A stretch of 64,000 bases of DNA from an uncultured Chlorobiaceae bacterium (GTDB lineage: Bacteria > Bacteroidota > Chlorobiia > Chlorobiales > Chlorobiaceae): NCBI GenBank assembly GCA_903843305.1, contig CAIMPI010000034.1:28186-92185 (forward strand). The letters are read 5' to 3'. Position 1 is the first letter of the stretch; every line of letters begins with the position of its first letter. The translations under genes and the position numbers were made by a program. Shown here one piece after another: positions 38,382 to 47,894 of this stretch. The notes beneath the pieces were generated by a model, which was not told the DNA's origin, made no database searches, and saw only the letters and a list, made by a program, of their open reading frames with translations.

Positions 38382-38978
38382 TCAGTCCAGAGCTTCTTTA
38401 CATGTCAGACGTGGCTGAATCATATTTTTCAAGACCCATGAAAACAAAAGATAGACCAGCATGGCGCTACAGACACCGATCATCATGCCTGCAATGACGT
38501 CACCGGGATAGTGAACACCAACATAGACCCTCGACCAGGAGATAGCCAGCGCATACAGTACCATGATAATGGTAAAGAGTTTTTCCACAAATTCTCCCCT
38601 GTGAAAAAAAATCCACACAACTGTCGCAACAGCCGCAGAATTTGCGGCATGGGATGAGGCAAACGAATAGCTGCGTGGCTGGCTGATAAGCAGACGAACA
38701 TGATCGAGGGCAAAACATGGCCTGATACGCTGCACAAGAGGTTTAAGTATTCCTGAGGCAACAACATCGGCCAAGCCTACCGCGCAAAAGGCAAGTACTA
38801 TGACCAAAAAAACTGATTTTCCTCGTCGGAAAACCATAAAAAGAACGGCTAGTAAAAGAATATGGCCGGACAGCCTGATTTCAGTCAGAAAAATCAGGAG
38901 ATCATCGACTGCCGGATGAACCAGGTGAAGGTTCAGCAACTGGAAAAGCCATAAGTCTGCCTGCTCGATGAGCGCCAT
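38382..38978 (-). CDS. PAP2 family membrane phosphatase
   Basis: The 198-residue membrane protein has the three PAP2 signatures: KPLVQRIRP (KxxxxxxRP), YSFASSHAANSAA (PSGH-like, here ASSH) and SRVYVGVHYPGDVIAG (SRxxxxxHxxxD). Such enzymes dephosphorylate undecaprenyl pyrophosphate or phosphatidic-acid-type lipids. Given the murein genes nearby, undecaprenyl pyrophosphate is a fair guess. It starts 5 bp after the yidC stop and is probably cotranscribed. Confidence 0.87.
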   Translation of the reverse strand: MALIEQADLWLFQLLNLHLVHPAVDDLLIFLTEIRLSGHILLLAVLFMVFRRGKSVFLVIVLAFCAVGLADVVASGILKPLVQRIRPCFALDHVRLLISQPRSYSFASSHAANSAAVATVVWIFFHRGEFVEKLFTIIMVLYALAISWSRVYVGVHYPGDVIAGMMIGVCSAMLVYLLFSWVLKNMIQPRLTCKEALD

Positions 38979-38983
38979 CCTGT

Positions 38984-40738
38984 TTACTTTTTAGCGCCCC
39001 CTTTTTTCTGTTTCCGGGATGAGCCGGATGCAGAGAATCCAAGATTTACTTTCGGCATATCGGCAGCAGTCGTGGTTTTGTTGATATAAAACTGCTGCGC
39101 CACACTGAAGATGTTAAACATAAGATAATAGAGACCAAGTCCAGCAGGCATGTTATTGAAAAAGAGCAGCATCATTGCAGGAAACATGTACATCATGACT
39201 TTCATCTGCTCATTGGACTGTGTCGTAGGAGTAATTTTCTGCTGAAGAAAAACAGTCACTGCCATAAGAATCGGAAACACTGCAATATGACTTCCATACA
39301 TAGGAATGGTGAAACTAAAATCCAGAATCGAATCCGGAACCGACAAGTCCTTCGCCCAGAGAAAACTATGCTGACGAAGCTGGATTGAAGAACGGAAAAC
39401 GTAAAACATGGCAAAAAGCAGCGGCATCTGCAGCACCACCGGCAGGCAGCCTCCGATCGGATTAACTCCTGCTTCCTTGTAAATCCGTCCCAACTCACTC
39501 TGCAGTTTTGCGGGATTGTCCTTGTACTTATCCTGAAGCTCCTTGAGTACGGGTTGAAGGGCTGACATTTTTTTCATTGACTTGGTTGAAGCCATTGAGA
39601 GAGGATAGGTAACCAGCTTTATCAGGAATGCAAAAATTATAATGATAAGTCCATAATTACCGATATATATGTTCAGCCAGTTAAAAACCGGCAAAATGAT
39701 ATACTCGGCAAAAGGCCTTGTAAGCCAATCCCATCCGAAATCCATGATCTTTTCAAGATCGACCTTCTGTGCTTTGACAATATTGTAATCAAGGGGCCCA
39801 AGGTAGAGGCTAAACTTGTCATCAACAACCGCACTGGATGAAGGAATACCAATTTTGAGAGAAGCAAGATAATTTTCGAAATCATTGCCCGTCTCTTTTT
39901 TGCCATCAAGGTGAATTCCGGCAGTGTGACCCTGAGGTATGAGTGCTGCAACAAAATACTTGTTACGCACCGCAACCCACTTTGCGTCACCTGACTGTTC
40001 TTCGATAAAAGATTTATTTTCCTTGTTCGCATCAAGCTTGACCAAACTTCCGCCAAGGTATGCACTGGCCAGTGCACTCTGTGCCTCGTCCTGACGATTT
40101 TTTTCTGAATAAGTCAATCCTCCGTCCCATTGCAACTGGTATTCATTCCCTGCTAGCTCACTCGAAAAACCTGTCAGCTTCACGTCATACCCTGCTTTGT
40201 AGCTCTCTCCCCCAAAAAGCCAGGTTATATCTATAGATTGCAGAGGAGCAACATCAAGGTGATAGTGCACTGCGTAACTCTCTTTTCCGGTGATAGTACG
40301 AAGAGTGTCAACACTCATGCAGCGAAAATAGAGGTCGCGAGTATCGATTTTCTTGCCTTCACGGGTAAGAAACAGCAGTGAAAGTGCCCCATTTTTTTTA
40401 TTGCTGACAAGATCATAAGGCTGATGATTCCCGTCAAAATGCTTCTTAAGTACAAGAGACTTTAAAGTTGCACCTTTTGAGGAAAGCGTTACACGAAAAA
40501 CATCGTTTTCTACCTTCAAAAACTGTTCTTTACCTTCTGCAGATGGAGCAAAAACACCAAAATTTTCAGAAGACGAAACTGATGGCAGTGGAAGAGTTGG
40601 CTGCACTTGGCGCTCTATCTGCTCCGTTTTCACCGTTGACGACGAAGGCAACGTTTTACTCACCGGCGACATAAATTGAAGCCAGACCATCATGATAACG
40701 GCAATAAGTGCAAGTCCGGTTATCGAATTTCTATCCAT
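38984..40738 (-). CDS. yidC: Membrane protein insertase YidC
   Basis: The 584-residue protein has an N-terminal membrane helix ([19 protein letters not shown]), a large periplasmic beta-super-sandwich domain and the C-terminal Oxa1/YidC insertase core with a hydrophilic-groove region ([40 protein letters not shown]). It ends in a basic tail ([14 protein letters not shown]). It inserts and folds inner membrane proteins, alone or with SecYEG. It overlaps yidD by 8 bp. Confidence 0.97.
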   Translation of the reverse strand: MDRNSITGLALIAVIMMVWLQFMSPVSKTLPSSSTVKTEQIERQVQPTLPLPSVSSSENFGVFAPSAEGKEQFLKVENDVFRVTLSSKGATLKSLVLKKHFDGNHQPYDLVSNKKNGALSLLFLTREGKKIDTRDLYFRCMSVDTLRTITGKESYAVHYHLDVAPLQSIDITWLFGGESYKAGYDVKLTGFSSELAGNEYQLQWDGGLTYSEKNRQDEAQSALASAYLGGSLVKLDANKENKSFIEEQSGDAKWVAVRNKYFVAALIPQGHTAGIHLDGKKETGNDFENYLASLKIGIPSSSAVVDDKFSLYLGPLDYNIVKAQKVDLEKIMDFGWDWLTRPFAEYIILPVFNWLNIYIGNYGLIIIIFAFLIKLVTYPLSMASTKSMKKMSALQPVLKELQDKYKDNPAKLQSELGRIYKEAGVNPIGGCLPVVLQMPLLFAMFYVFRSSIQLRQHSFLWAKDLSVPDSILDFSFTIPMYGSHIAVFPILMAVTVFLQQKITPTTQSNEQMKVMMYMFPAMMLLFFNNMPAGLGLYYLMFNIFSVAQQFYINKTTTAADMPKVNLGFSASGSSRKQKKGGAKK

Positions 40739-41015
40739 TACCTCTCTCGTTATTTTTATCAGAAAACTCTTTTGTATTCAAGGAAACACCAGGTACCGGA
40801 TCAAAGCCGCCCTTTGAAAAAGGATTACATCGAAGAATGCGCCACACGGTCAGCCAAGATGCATAAAAAAAATTGTGCTGCTGAAACGCTTCAAGTGCAT
40901 AACTTGAACAAGAGGGAACATATTTGCAGGATGGACCGAACAATGGCGACAAAAAAGCCCGGTAACATGTTATCAATACTATCGGAACCTGGTTGAAAAA
41001 CTTCCGGCTAATCAT
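40731..41015 (-). CDS. yidD: Membrane protein insertion efficiency factor YidD
   Basis: The 94-residue protein has the conserved core [31 protein letters not shown], followed by [17 protein letters not shown], diagnostic of YidD. It sits between rnpA and yidC in the universal rpmH-rnpA-yidD-yidC order. It assists YidC-dependent insertion through an amphipathic helix. Confidence 0.95.
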   Translation of the reverse strand: MISRKFFNQVPIVLITCYRAFLSPLFGPSCKYVPSCSSYALEAFQQHNFFYASWLTVWRILRCNPFSKGGFDPVPGVSLNTKEFSDKNNERGNG

Positions 41016-41080
41016 CTTGTATCATATATCGTTACCCGGTAAACAAACTTTACAGTCATGACTGTACCAACCATGAGAGT

Positions 41081-41587
41081 TCAGGATACGGTTATTTGAT
41101 CCAATAATATCCTGATTTCCTCCCTAAATTCTCCAAGGCGCGGAAGAATTTTTCCTCTGCGCATATAAAGAAAAGCTATACAGAGCATTTCACCTGTATT
41201 GCTATCGCCTGGGGTTTTTCTGTTACTTTGTCCCGGTGATTTTTCAAGCCTATAAGCTTCTCTCATCATTCTTTTTACCCTGTTGCGCCTGACAGCAGAA
41301 GGAAGTGTTTTTTTACTCACCGCAAGCAAGAGAGCCGGAACTCCCTGAAAAATATTATTTTCGGGTTTGAGTGATGCGTACACTACTCTTAAAAAACTGC
41401 CTTTCACACTTTTTCCGCTCGTAAACAGCCCAGAAATCAGTTCCTTTTTCCTCAATATCTCATGCTTGCGCAGAGAATGAACATGTCTGTTATTCAAAAC
41501 CTGAAAAAGCAATTTTTTATTGATCCATACAAAGAAACACTGACTGATAAGCAAAGAACTTATTGGCCTGCTGTACCCATATCGCAA
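41081..41587 (-). CDS. rnpA: Ribonuclease P protein component
   Basis: The signature [20 protein letters not shown] identifies the RNase P protein, which helps the ribozyme remove 5' leaders from pre-tRNA. The start is uncertain. The track ORF begins at a TTG (41587) and overlaps the end of rpmH by 28 bp. Family-like sequence begins only near [19 protein letters not shown], around 41470, and there is no ATG and no clear ribosome binding site between the two. An insertion near residues 130-142 ([18 protein letters not shown]) is longer than usual. Confidence 0.9.
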   Translation of the reverse strand: MRYGYSRPISSLLISQCFFVWINKKLLFQVLNNRHVHSLRKHEILRKKELISGLFTSGKSVKGSFLRVVYASLKPENNIFQGVPALLLAVSKKTLPSAVRRNRVKRMMREAYRLEKSPGQSNRKTPGDSNTGEMLCIAFLYMRRGKILPRLGEFREEIRILLDQITVS

Positions 41588-41721
41588 CTTACAGTAAGCG
41601 AGTGACGACCCTTGGCTCTTCTTGCAGAGAGCACTTTCCGACCATTTTTCGTCGACATTCTCTGCCTGAATCCATGCTTGTTTCTCCTTTTTCTATTCCG
41701 AGGCTGATAGGTTCTTTTCAT
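41560..41721 (-). CDS. rpmH: 50S ribosomal protein L34
   Basis: This gene is too short for the ORF track; I translated it by hand. ATG 41721 encodes [22 protein letters not shown], then [23 protein letters not shown], ending CDMGTAGQ before TAA at 41560, 53 residues. L34 is normally 44-50 residues, so the last few residues are an extension, and the coding region overlaps the longest possible rnpA frame. It heads the rpmH-rnpA-yidD-yidC operon next to the origin. Confidence 0.96.
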   Translation of the reverse strand: MKRTYQPRNRKRRNKHGFRQRMSTKNGRKVLSARRAKGRHSLTVSCDMGTAGQ

Positions 41722-42188
41722 CTCTTATAGCTCCACACTTGTTTTAAATAAGTTCTATAATTACAGGGCGAGCAATTTAGCATAATGAACGATCATTAAC
41801 AAATGCTTCCATCGCCTGATCGCATCTTCGTCAATACTAGCGCCGTCGCCTTGTTTTCTCTGAAAAATCACGGCAAAGACATTCAAGCCAAACAAGTTAT
41901 AAACAATGTGGACAACTTGTGGATAAAAATAATTGACCTTTCGATTTCTCATATAGCACGGCCTTTCGGGACAGTCAACACATGTTGACTACTTTTACAA
42001 AAATTTATACTAAAAATATATAAATAAATAAGTTGGCATGTTGAAAACAGGGCTGTCTGCCATTCTTATGTCTGAACAAATTTTCATAAAGGAAATTGTT
42101 TTTTATCCACTTAAAAAACTAACTTGTAAACAGTGAATGTTGATGGCGTTAATAATATTGGCTCTTACCTCTTAAATTTTCTTTTTTT
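41722..42188. other. Probable chromosomal replication origin (oriC)
   Basis: A 467-bp gene-free, AT-rich gap lies between divergent rpmH and dnaA, the classic origin position. It contains a perfect DnaA box (TTATCCACA, minus strand, 41918-41926), a second box with one mismatch only 2 bp away (TGTGGACAA, 41907-41915), and TTATCCACT at 42103-42111. An inverted repeat AGTCAACA-CA-TGTTGACT lies at 41973-41990. An almost pure A/T run (aaatttatactaaaaatata) starts at 42001 and could be the unwinding element. Short ORFs here are not convincing genes. Confidence 0.75.
41907..41926 (-). promoter_or_regulatory. Pair of DnaA boxes
   Basis: Read on the minus strand, TTATCCACA (41918-41926) is a perfect DnaA box and TTGTCCACA (41907-41915) differs at one position. 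They are in the same orientation with 2 bp between them. Such pairs nucleate DnaA oligomers at origins, and near dnaA they may also regulate its transcription. Confidence 0.75.
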
Positions 42189-43664
42189 ATGCTCGAAGTT
42201 ACGTCAAAAACGTTTTCAGAATATTCACAACCGAGAAACCAAAAAAGCAGCTCAATGGAACAGCAGGTTTGGGATTCATGCCTAAATACCATAAGAGAAA
42301 AAATCAATCCTTTAGCTTTCAAGACCTGGTTTTTTCCAATCAAGCCATTAAGTTTTTCGGGCAGCGAGCTGACAATAGAAGTACCAAGCCAGTTTTTCTA
42401 TGAATGGATAGAGGAAAATTATTCCTCTTTTTTAAAGCAGGCGCTTAAAGAGGTTATTGGGCCTGAAGCACGATTAATGTACTCTATCGTTATGGATAAA
42501 TCGCAAGGCCAACCGGTCACCATAGAACTACCTCAGCAGAACGCGATGAACCGTGATTTTATTGCCGCAAGTCGAGGCTTGGAAACACGTGCAAAAAATA
42601 CGGAGGAGTTTGAACGGAACCTTGCTCGGTTTGAAACTCACTTGAACTCTAAATACACGTTTGACACGCTTATAAGAGGCGATTGCAATTCGCTTGCCTT
42701 CGCTGCTGCAAAAGCTGTTGCGCAAAGCCCTGGTCAAAATGCCTTTAACCCTCTCGTTATCTATGGTGGCGTAGGTCTTGGTAAAACTCATATCATGCAA
42801 GCTGTTGGAAACAGTGTTCGTGAGAACAGACTTTCAGAAAGAGTTCTTTATGTTTCAAGTGAGAAATTTGCCATTGACTTTGTGAATGCTATCCAGAATG
42901 GAAAAATCCAGGAATTTTCTTCCTTTTACCGTTCTATTGATGTTCTGATTATTGATGATATTCAATTTTTTTCCGGCAAGGAAAAAACACAAGAAGAAAT
43001 TTTTCATATTTTTAACACGCTGCATCAGTCAAACAAACAGATTATTCTTTCTGCAGATCGACCAATAAAGGATATCAAGGGAATTGAAGATCGACTAATA
43101 TCCCGTTTTAACTGGGGGCTCTCGGCCGATATACAACCTCCTGACTATGAAACAAGAAAGGCTATTATTCTCAGCAAACTGCATCAAAGCGGAGTCAATC
43201 TTAATGACACGGTTATCGAATTCATTGCGACCAATGTCACAGAGAATGTCAGGGAGCTTGAGGGGTGCATTGTTAAATTGCTTGCCGCACAGTCTCTGGA
43301 TAACAGAGAAATTGATCTCCAGTTTACCAAATCAACGCTCAAGGATATTATCAGGCATACAACAAAACGGCTTACCCTGGAAACTATAGAGAAAGCAGTT
43401 TGTTCTTACTTTTCAATTACACCAAATGATTTAAAAGGTAAATCTAAAAAGAAAGAGATCGCCTTCGGACGTCAAATTGCAATGTATCTATCAAAAAGTC
43501 TCACCGACTCATCACTCAAAACGATAGGGCTTCATTTTGGAGGACGGGACCATTCAACAGTTATACATGCCGTTACCACGATCACTAAAAAGGTCGATTC
43601 AATGGCTGAGGAGAGAAAAAAAATTGAAGAAATCAGAAAGCGGATTGAAATTCTGTCAATGTGA
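42189..43664 (+). CDS. dnaA: Chromosomal replication initiator protein DnaA
   Basis: The 491-residue AAA+ protein has domain I ([30 protein letters not shown]), Walker [10 protein letters not shown] near residue 192, Walker [20 protein letters not shown] near 254 and the C-terminal DnaA-box-binding helix with [10 protein letters not shown] near 450. The start is ATG 42189 (MLEVTSKTF) or ATG 42255 (MEQQVWDSC); the second fits the usual N-terminus better, and neither has a strong ribosome binding site. It binds the boxes in the upstream gap. Confidence 0.98.
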   Translation: MLEVTSKTFSEYSQPRNQKSSSMEQQVWDSCLNTIREKINPLAFKTWFFPIKPLSFSGSELTIEVPSQFFYEWIEENYSSFLKQALKEVIGPEARLMYSIVMDKSQGQPVTIELPQQNAMNRDFIAASRGLETRAKNTEEFERNLARFETHLNSKYTFDTLIRGDCNSLAFAAAKAVAQSPGQNAFNPLVIYGGVGLGKTHIMQAVGNSVRENRLSERVLYVSSEKFAIDFVNAIQNGKIQEFSSFYRSIDVLIIDDIQFFSGKEKTQEEIFHIFNTLHQSNKQIILSADRPIKDIKGIEDRLISRFNWGLSADIQPPDYETRKAIILSKLHQSGVNLNDTVIEFIATNVTENVRELEGCIVKLLAAQSLDNREIDLQFTKSTLKDIIRHTTKRLTLETIEKAVCSYFSITPNDLKGKSKKKEIAFGRQIAMYLSKSLTDSSLKTIGLHFGGRDHSTVIHAVTTITKKVDSMAEERKKIEEIRKRIEILSM

Positions 43665-43943
43665 ATGTTATGATGTGTACAGTGTGTTGAAAAGATGTGT
43701 AAGAAACCTTGATAACCTCTTTTTTATTAACAAGGAAATTACAACACAAAAATCGTCAACAAACCCTACACAAACAGCGTAGGCTCAACACACAAGTTAC
43801 CAACACTTTCCTATAGAGAAAGATTATCTATAAGTTCTTTTTAAATAAATAATTATAAAAATATAACCAAAGGTTTTCCAGATATCCACATATCTAACAA
43901 CAACAACAATTTTATAAAAAATTTAATAGTTAAAGTTGAAGCA
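43665..43943. other. dnaA-dnaN intergenic region with a near-consensus DnaA box
   Basis: This 279-bp AT-rich gap has no convincing ORF. ATATCCACA at 43882-43890 differs from the DnaA box by one base and lies in a short inverted repeat (GATAT-CCAC-ATATC). A weak stem, CCTAC/GTAGG, and another, CCTTG/CAAGG, lie earlier in the gap. It could be a second origin element or the dnaN promoter. Confidence 0.4.
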
Positions 43944-45068
43944 ATGAACTTAATTTCCTCAATACGTCAACTGCAGGATCCTGTTAATAAAGTTGTTCAA
44001 GCCATACCTTCTAAAACCATGGATGTGCGTTATGAAAATGTTCATTTATCCATTGAACCTGGCTGTCTCACACTATTTGCCACAGATGGTGAACTTTCAA
44101 TAACAGCAAAAAGTGAGGTGGAGACCTCTGATACCGCCAATATTGGTATAAATGCAAGAACACTCCAGGATTTTCTCAAAAGTATGTACGATACTTCCGT
44201 CTCTTTGCTTATTGAGCGCCAAGAGATCAGTGATCATGGTATGGTAGAAATCACGACAGATAAAGGTCAGTATAAAATTGCATGTCTTTTTGAAAGCAAG
44301 ACTGAAAAGTATGAAAAAAGCTACGACATTTCCCTTGAACTTGAAACGGCTGAGTTTCTTGATCTGATTCAAAAAACGACTTTTGCGTGCAGCGTTGATG
44401 GAATGAGGCCGGCAATGATGGGTGTGCTTTTTGAGTTAGAAGGCAGCACCATTACTGGGGTCTCAACGGATGGGCACCGACTGGTCAGGTGTAGAAAGAA
44501 TTCTTCAATAGATATTGTTGAAAAGCAAAAAATTGTTGTTCCTGCAAGAGTTCTGTCTATACTCCAAAAACTTGCACAACATGAATCACTAACATTGTGC
44601 ATTGATGCAGATCGACGATTTGTACGCTTTATCATTGGTAATATTCTGCTTGATGCAGCCCTGATTGTTGAACCATATCCTAATTATGACGCAGTTATTC
44701 CACTTGAGCATGACAAACATGTTATTATCAACCGTGCGATGCTCTATGATTCAGTAAAGCGTGTCGGACGATTTTCAAGTATTGGTGATATTAAAGTGTT
44801 AATTGAAGATCAACGCCTCAAGGTGTTTGCAGAAAATACTAATGATGGAGAAGCTGCCCAGGAAGACTTATCCTGCATTTATGTCGGTGAGGCTATCACC
44901 ATTGGTTTTAACTCAAAGTTTATTGAAGCAGCTCTGGCACATCTTGATGATAATGATATCCGTATCGAGCTCAAAAGTCCAACAACGGCAGTTATTTTTA
45001 AACCGAATAAGGAAATAGATGATGATAAGCTCATTATTCTTGTCATGCCTGTTCGTATTAATAATTGA
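43944..45068 (+). CDS. dnaN: DNA polymerase III beta subunit (sliding clamp)
   Basis: The 374-residue protein has the three-domain clamp pattern, with GINARTLQDFLKSM in domain 1, TTFACSVDGMRPAMMGVLFELEG and VSTDGHRLVRCR in domain 2, and a C-terminal LVMPVRINN. The C-terminal MP(V/M)R motif is the hallmark of the clamp. It gives processivity to the replicative polymerase. recF follows closely. Confidence 0.97.
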   Translation: MNLISSIRQLQDPVNKVVQAIPSKTMDVRYENVHLSIEPGCLTLFATDGELSITAKSEVETSDTANIGINARTLQDFLKSMYDTSVSLLIERQEISDHGMVEITTDKGQYKIACLFESKTEKYEKSYDISLELETAEFLDLIQKTTFACSVDGMRPAMMGVLFELEGSTITGVSTDGHRLVRCRKNSSIDIVEKQKIVVPARVLSILQKLAQHESLTLCIDADRRFVRFIIGNILLDAALIVEPYPNYDAVIPLEHDKHVIINRAMLYDSVKRVGRFSSIGDIKVLIEDQRLKVFAENTNDGEAAQEDLSCIYVGEAITIGFNSKFIEAALAHLDDNDIRIELKSPTTAVIFKPNKEIDDDKLIILVMPVRINN

Positions 45069-45083
45069 TGGTTCAGGAAATTA

Positions 45084-46181
45084 TTGAGACTTGAGCGTCT
45101 ACATTATCAGAATTTCCGTAATCATCGATTGTTAACATTTGAGCCAAATGATGGTGTTACTGTTATTTATGGTATAAATGGTTCAGGAAAAACATCTCTT
45201 CTTGAGGGAATTCATTACTGTGCGCTGACGAAAGGATTCGTCGGTGCAACGGATAATGAGTGTTTATTATTTTCGTCAGATTTTTTTTCTCTTGATGGTA
45301 ATTTTCTTAGTGACAAAGAAGTTTCTACTGCGGTAAAAATCATTTACACAAAGGAAAAAGAGAAACAGATTATTGTTAACAACAGTGATGTTAAACCCTT
45401 TTCGCGTCATATTGGACGTATACCTTGCATTACTTTTTCACCTCTCGAAATGGTGATTGTTAACGGAGCTCCAGTTGAGCGCAGGCGTTTCATTGATAAT
45501 GCAATCAGTCAGACTGACAAAAAATATCTGGCTGATTTGCTTTCTTATAAAAGAGTCCTCCAACAACGAAATGCTTTACTGACACAGTTGTCTGCAAAAA
45601 AGAGTCTCCATACCGATATGCTTTCTCTCTGGACTGAACAACTCTCAAGACTTGCAGCATCTATTGTTCATGCCAGAGTGCAGTTTATAGCAGCTTTTAT
45701 CAACCAATTTCGCCAACTCTACGGGCAGTTTTCTGTTGATAAGAATCCTCGTATAATTTATCGGACTTCCTTGGGCAATGTCACCGAAGATACTCCTCTT
45801 GATATTCTTTATACTTTTTTTCTCATCAAGTACCAGGAAACAGAGAGACATGAAATTTATCGTGCACAGACACTGACTGGTCCTCATCGTGACGATCTTC
45901 TTTTTTTTCTCGATGAGAAGGAGATCAAAAAATATGCATCACAAGGTCAACTGCGAACATTTCTTATCGTTCTTAAGCTTACTCTTTATCGTTTTTATGT
46001 AGAAACCCTTGAAGAAAAACCAATCTGTCTTCTTGATGACATTTTCAGTGAATTGGATTCATCAAGAGTAGCTGATATTTTTACTATTCTGGAAGCATGT
46101 GGGCAAACGATTATCACTTCTGCTGAAAAAAAGGCTCCAGGTAACATCACAGTGTTGTCAGTAGAATCGCTAACGAAATAA
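45084..46181 (+). CDS. recF: DNA replication and repair protein RecF
   Basis: The 365-residue SMC-like ATPase has Walker A VIYGINGSGKTSLLEGIHY, the signature helix region LTGPHRDDLLFFL and Walker B PICLLDDIFSELDSSR. It loads RecA at gaps with RecO and RecR. It begins with TTG at 45084, preceded by AGGA at suitable spacing (M R L E R L H Y Q N F R N H). Confidence 0.96.
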   Translation: MRLERLHYQNFRNHRLLTFEPNDGVTVIYGINGSGKTSLLEGIHYCALTKGFVGATDNECLLFSSDFFSLDGNFLSDKEVSTAVKIIYTKEKEKQIIVNNSDVKPFSRHIGRIPCITFSPLEMVIVNGAPVERRRFIDNAISQTDKKYLADLLSYKRVLQQRNALLTQLSAKKSLHTDMLSLWTEQLSRLAASIVHARVQFIAAFINQFRQLYGQFSVDKNPRIIYRTSLGNVTEDTPLDILYTFFLIKYQETERHEIYRAQTLTGPHRDDLLFFLDEKEIKKYASQGQLRTFLIVLKLTLYRFYVETLEEKPICLLDDIFSELDSSRVADIFTILEACGQTIITSAEKKAPGNITVLSVESLTK

Positions 46182-46192
46182 GGGAGTAATCT

Positions 46193-46486
46193 TTGTCAAG
46201 AATTAAAAATCCAAAAAAATTTTCTTCACTTGTTGGTGATTTGTACCAAATTCTTGGTCTTGAAGAAGCATACCAGCAGTATAAGACTCTTCAGATATGG
46301 AACACTGTTGTTGGAGATGCAATTGCAGAGGCTACTCTTCTTGAGCGATTTTCTCATGGGCAGTTATTTATAAGGGTAAAAAATCCAGCATGGAGAATGG
46401 AGCTTAATTTTCGTAAACAGGATATTCTTGCCCGACTTAATGATGCTTTAGGCACACTGTTAGTCAAGGATATTATTTTTAGGTAA
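46193..46486 (+). CDS. DUF721 (DciA-like) protein
   Basis: The 97-residue protein has the DUF721 core (YKTLQIWNTVVGDAIAEATLLERFSHGQLFIRVKNPAWRMELNFRKQDILARLND). The family includes DciA, the helicase loader of bacteria that lack DnaC or DnaI. Its place directly after dnaA-dnaN-recF fits such a role. This form lacks the longer C-terminal half of proteobacterial DciA. The start is TTG at 46193, preceded by GGGAG. Confidence 0.82.
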   Translation: MSRIKNPKKFSSLVGDLYQILGLEEAYQQYKTLQIWNTVVGDAIAEATLLERFSHGQLFIRVKNPAWRMELNFRKQDILARLNDALGTLLVKDIIFR

Positions 46487-46487
46487 A

Positions 46488-46519
46488 AGAACCGTAATAA
46501 GAGGTTTTAATACGGTTCT
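46488..46519. terminator. Stem-loop between convergent DUF721 and fprA genes
   Basis: A perfect 9-bp stem (AGAACCGTA / TACGGTTCT) surrounds a 14-nt loop. On the minus strand it is followed by a short T run, so it probably terminates fprA; it also lies just after the DUF721 stop and could serve both directions. Confidence 0.65.
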
Positions 46520-46536
46520 CTAAAAGAACAAGTGGC

Positions 46537-47760
46537 TTAAATGTTGCAACTGAGTTGGTACATCTCAATCATTTTTTCTGCGTAGGCCTTTCCAAAAGCA
46601 ATGCACTTCTCGAATTCCGGTTCATGTGGCTTAAATTTAACCATGATATTTTGCTCAAATACTTTGAGTTTAAGTAGTGTGAAATTGGATTCTATCATTC
46701 GAACAGCTTCTCCACTCCATCCGTATGAGCCGAATGCTGCTGCAAGTTTTCCTTTATCGCGTATAGGATTAATAGTGGCAAAAATCTGGTAAATCTGTGG
46801 TAAGATATTCTGATTTATTGTCGGAGATCCTACGATAATTCCGGTACAGTGGGCAATTTTTTCTTCAAGGTTTGATGTACTGATGCTTTCTATATCACAT
46901 ACATCAACCAGGAAATCACAGGATTGCTTCAGACCCACGGCAATTTTTTCTGCCAGCATGGTTGTATTCTCATAAGCGGAAACATAAGCAATGAGGATAT
47001 TCTTGTCATTAGGAAGAGCAATGGCTGTCTTTGCATACTTCCATGAAAGATCGACATATTTTTTCCACTGTGACCTGAGTATAGGACCGTGACCAGGGCA
47101 TATTACCTTTATATCAAGTGTTCTGATTTTTTCAATCGCCTGTAGCATGTATTTACTGAAAGGCTTGAGTATAGTGTCAAAATAGTAGGTAAATGAGTCG
47201 TCAAAATTACCGACAACGTCATCATACATTGCCTCATTACAGAAATGGGAACCAAAAGAGTCGCAAGTGAAAAGAAGATGATCTTCTTCAAGCCAAGTGT
47301 AGATGGTGTCAGGCCAGTGAAGATTTGGCGCACTGATGAAATGAAGTGTTTTATTCCCAAGACTGAGTGTATCACCCGTTTTGACAATCAGTGACTTGAA
47401 GTCATGGCCTGTCTGATCACGAAGAAACTTGATAGCATTGCCACTGCCGACAACAGTGGCGTTTGGTGCTACAGCAAGCAGATTTTTCACATTGCCTGAA
47501 TGGTCAGGTTCTGTATGGTCAACCACAATATACTCTATCTCATTAGGGTCAGTAACTTGTTTTATTTTTGATAAATATATTGGCCAGAACTTTTCTTTTG
47601 TTGTTTCTATAATCGTTTTTTTATCGGCGTTGATGAAATAGGAGTTATAGGTGGTTCCGTATTTCGTTTCCATGACAATATCAAAAGTGATGAGTCCTGG
47701 ATCAAGAGCGCCAATCCAACTTACATCCTCGGTAATGGGCAGTACTTTATTATCTGTCAT
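46537..47760 (-). CDS. fprA: Flavodiiron protein (A-type flavoprotein, FprA)
   Basis: The 407-residue protein has an N-terminal metallo-beta-lactamase-like diiron domain with the ligands in DHTEPDHSG (H-x-E-x-D-H), [19 protein letters not shown] and [10 protein letters not shown]-terminal flavodoxin domain ([23 protein letters not shown] and [13 protein letters not shown]) binds FMN. All metal ligands are present. These enzymes reduce O2 to water or NO to N2O, which suits an obligate anaerobe. There is no fused rubredoxin or flavin-reductase domain, so a separate electron donor is needed. Confidence 0.94.
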   Translation of the reverse strand: MTDNKVLPITEDVSWIGALDPGLITFDIVMETKYGTTYNSYFINADKKTIIETTKEKFWPIYLSKIKQVTDPNEIEYIVVDHTEPDHSGNVKNLLAVAPNATVVGSGNAIKFLRDQTGHDFKSLIVKTGDTLSLGNKTLHFISAPNLHWPDTIYTWLEEDHLLFTCDSFGSHFCNEAMYDDVVGNFDDSFTYYFDTILKPFSKYMLQAIEKIRTLDIKVICPGHGPILRSQWKKYVDLSWKYAKTAIALPNDKNILIAYVSAYENTTMLAEKIAVGLKQSCDFLVDVCDIESISTSNLEEKIAHCTGIIVGSPTINQNILPQIYQIFATINPIRDKGKLAAAFGSYGWSGEAVRMIESNFTLLKLKVFEQNIMVKFKPHEPEFEKCIAFGKAYAEKMIEMYQLSCNI

Positions 47761-47831
47761 TATTTTTGTTGTGAATTAATTATAAGTAAATGGATTACCC
47801 CATTTACTACCCTTAAATATCCTTCAGAGTT

Positions 47832-47894
47832 CCATGAAGAACCTTTTTATGAAATATAGGTATTACAGCTTGATGTCAAGAAGGTTCTTCATGG
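47832..47894. repeat. 14-bp perfect inverted repeat across the polymerase stop codon
   Basis: CCATGAAGAACCTT (47832-47845) and AAGGTTCTTCATGG (47881-47894) are perfect inverted copies separated by 35 bp. The right copy encodes the last residues of the polymerase (N-H-E-E-P-S) and the left lies downstream of its stop. There is no T run, so it is not an ordinary terminator. It could form an RNA stem at the 3' end of the polB transcript or bind a dimeric protein. Confidence 0.6.
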
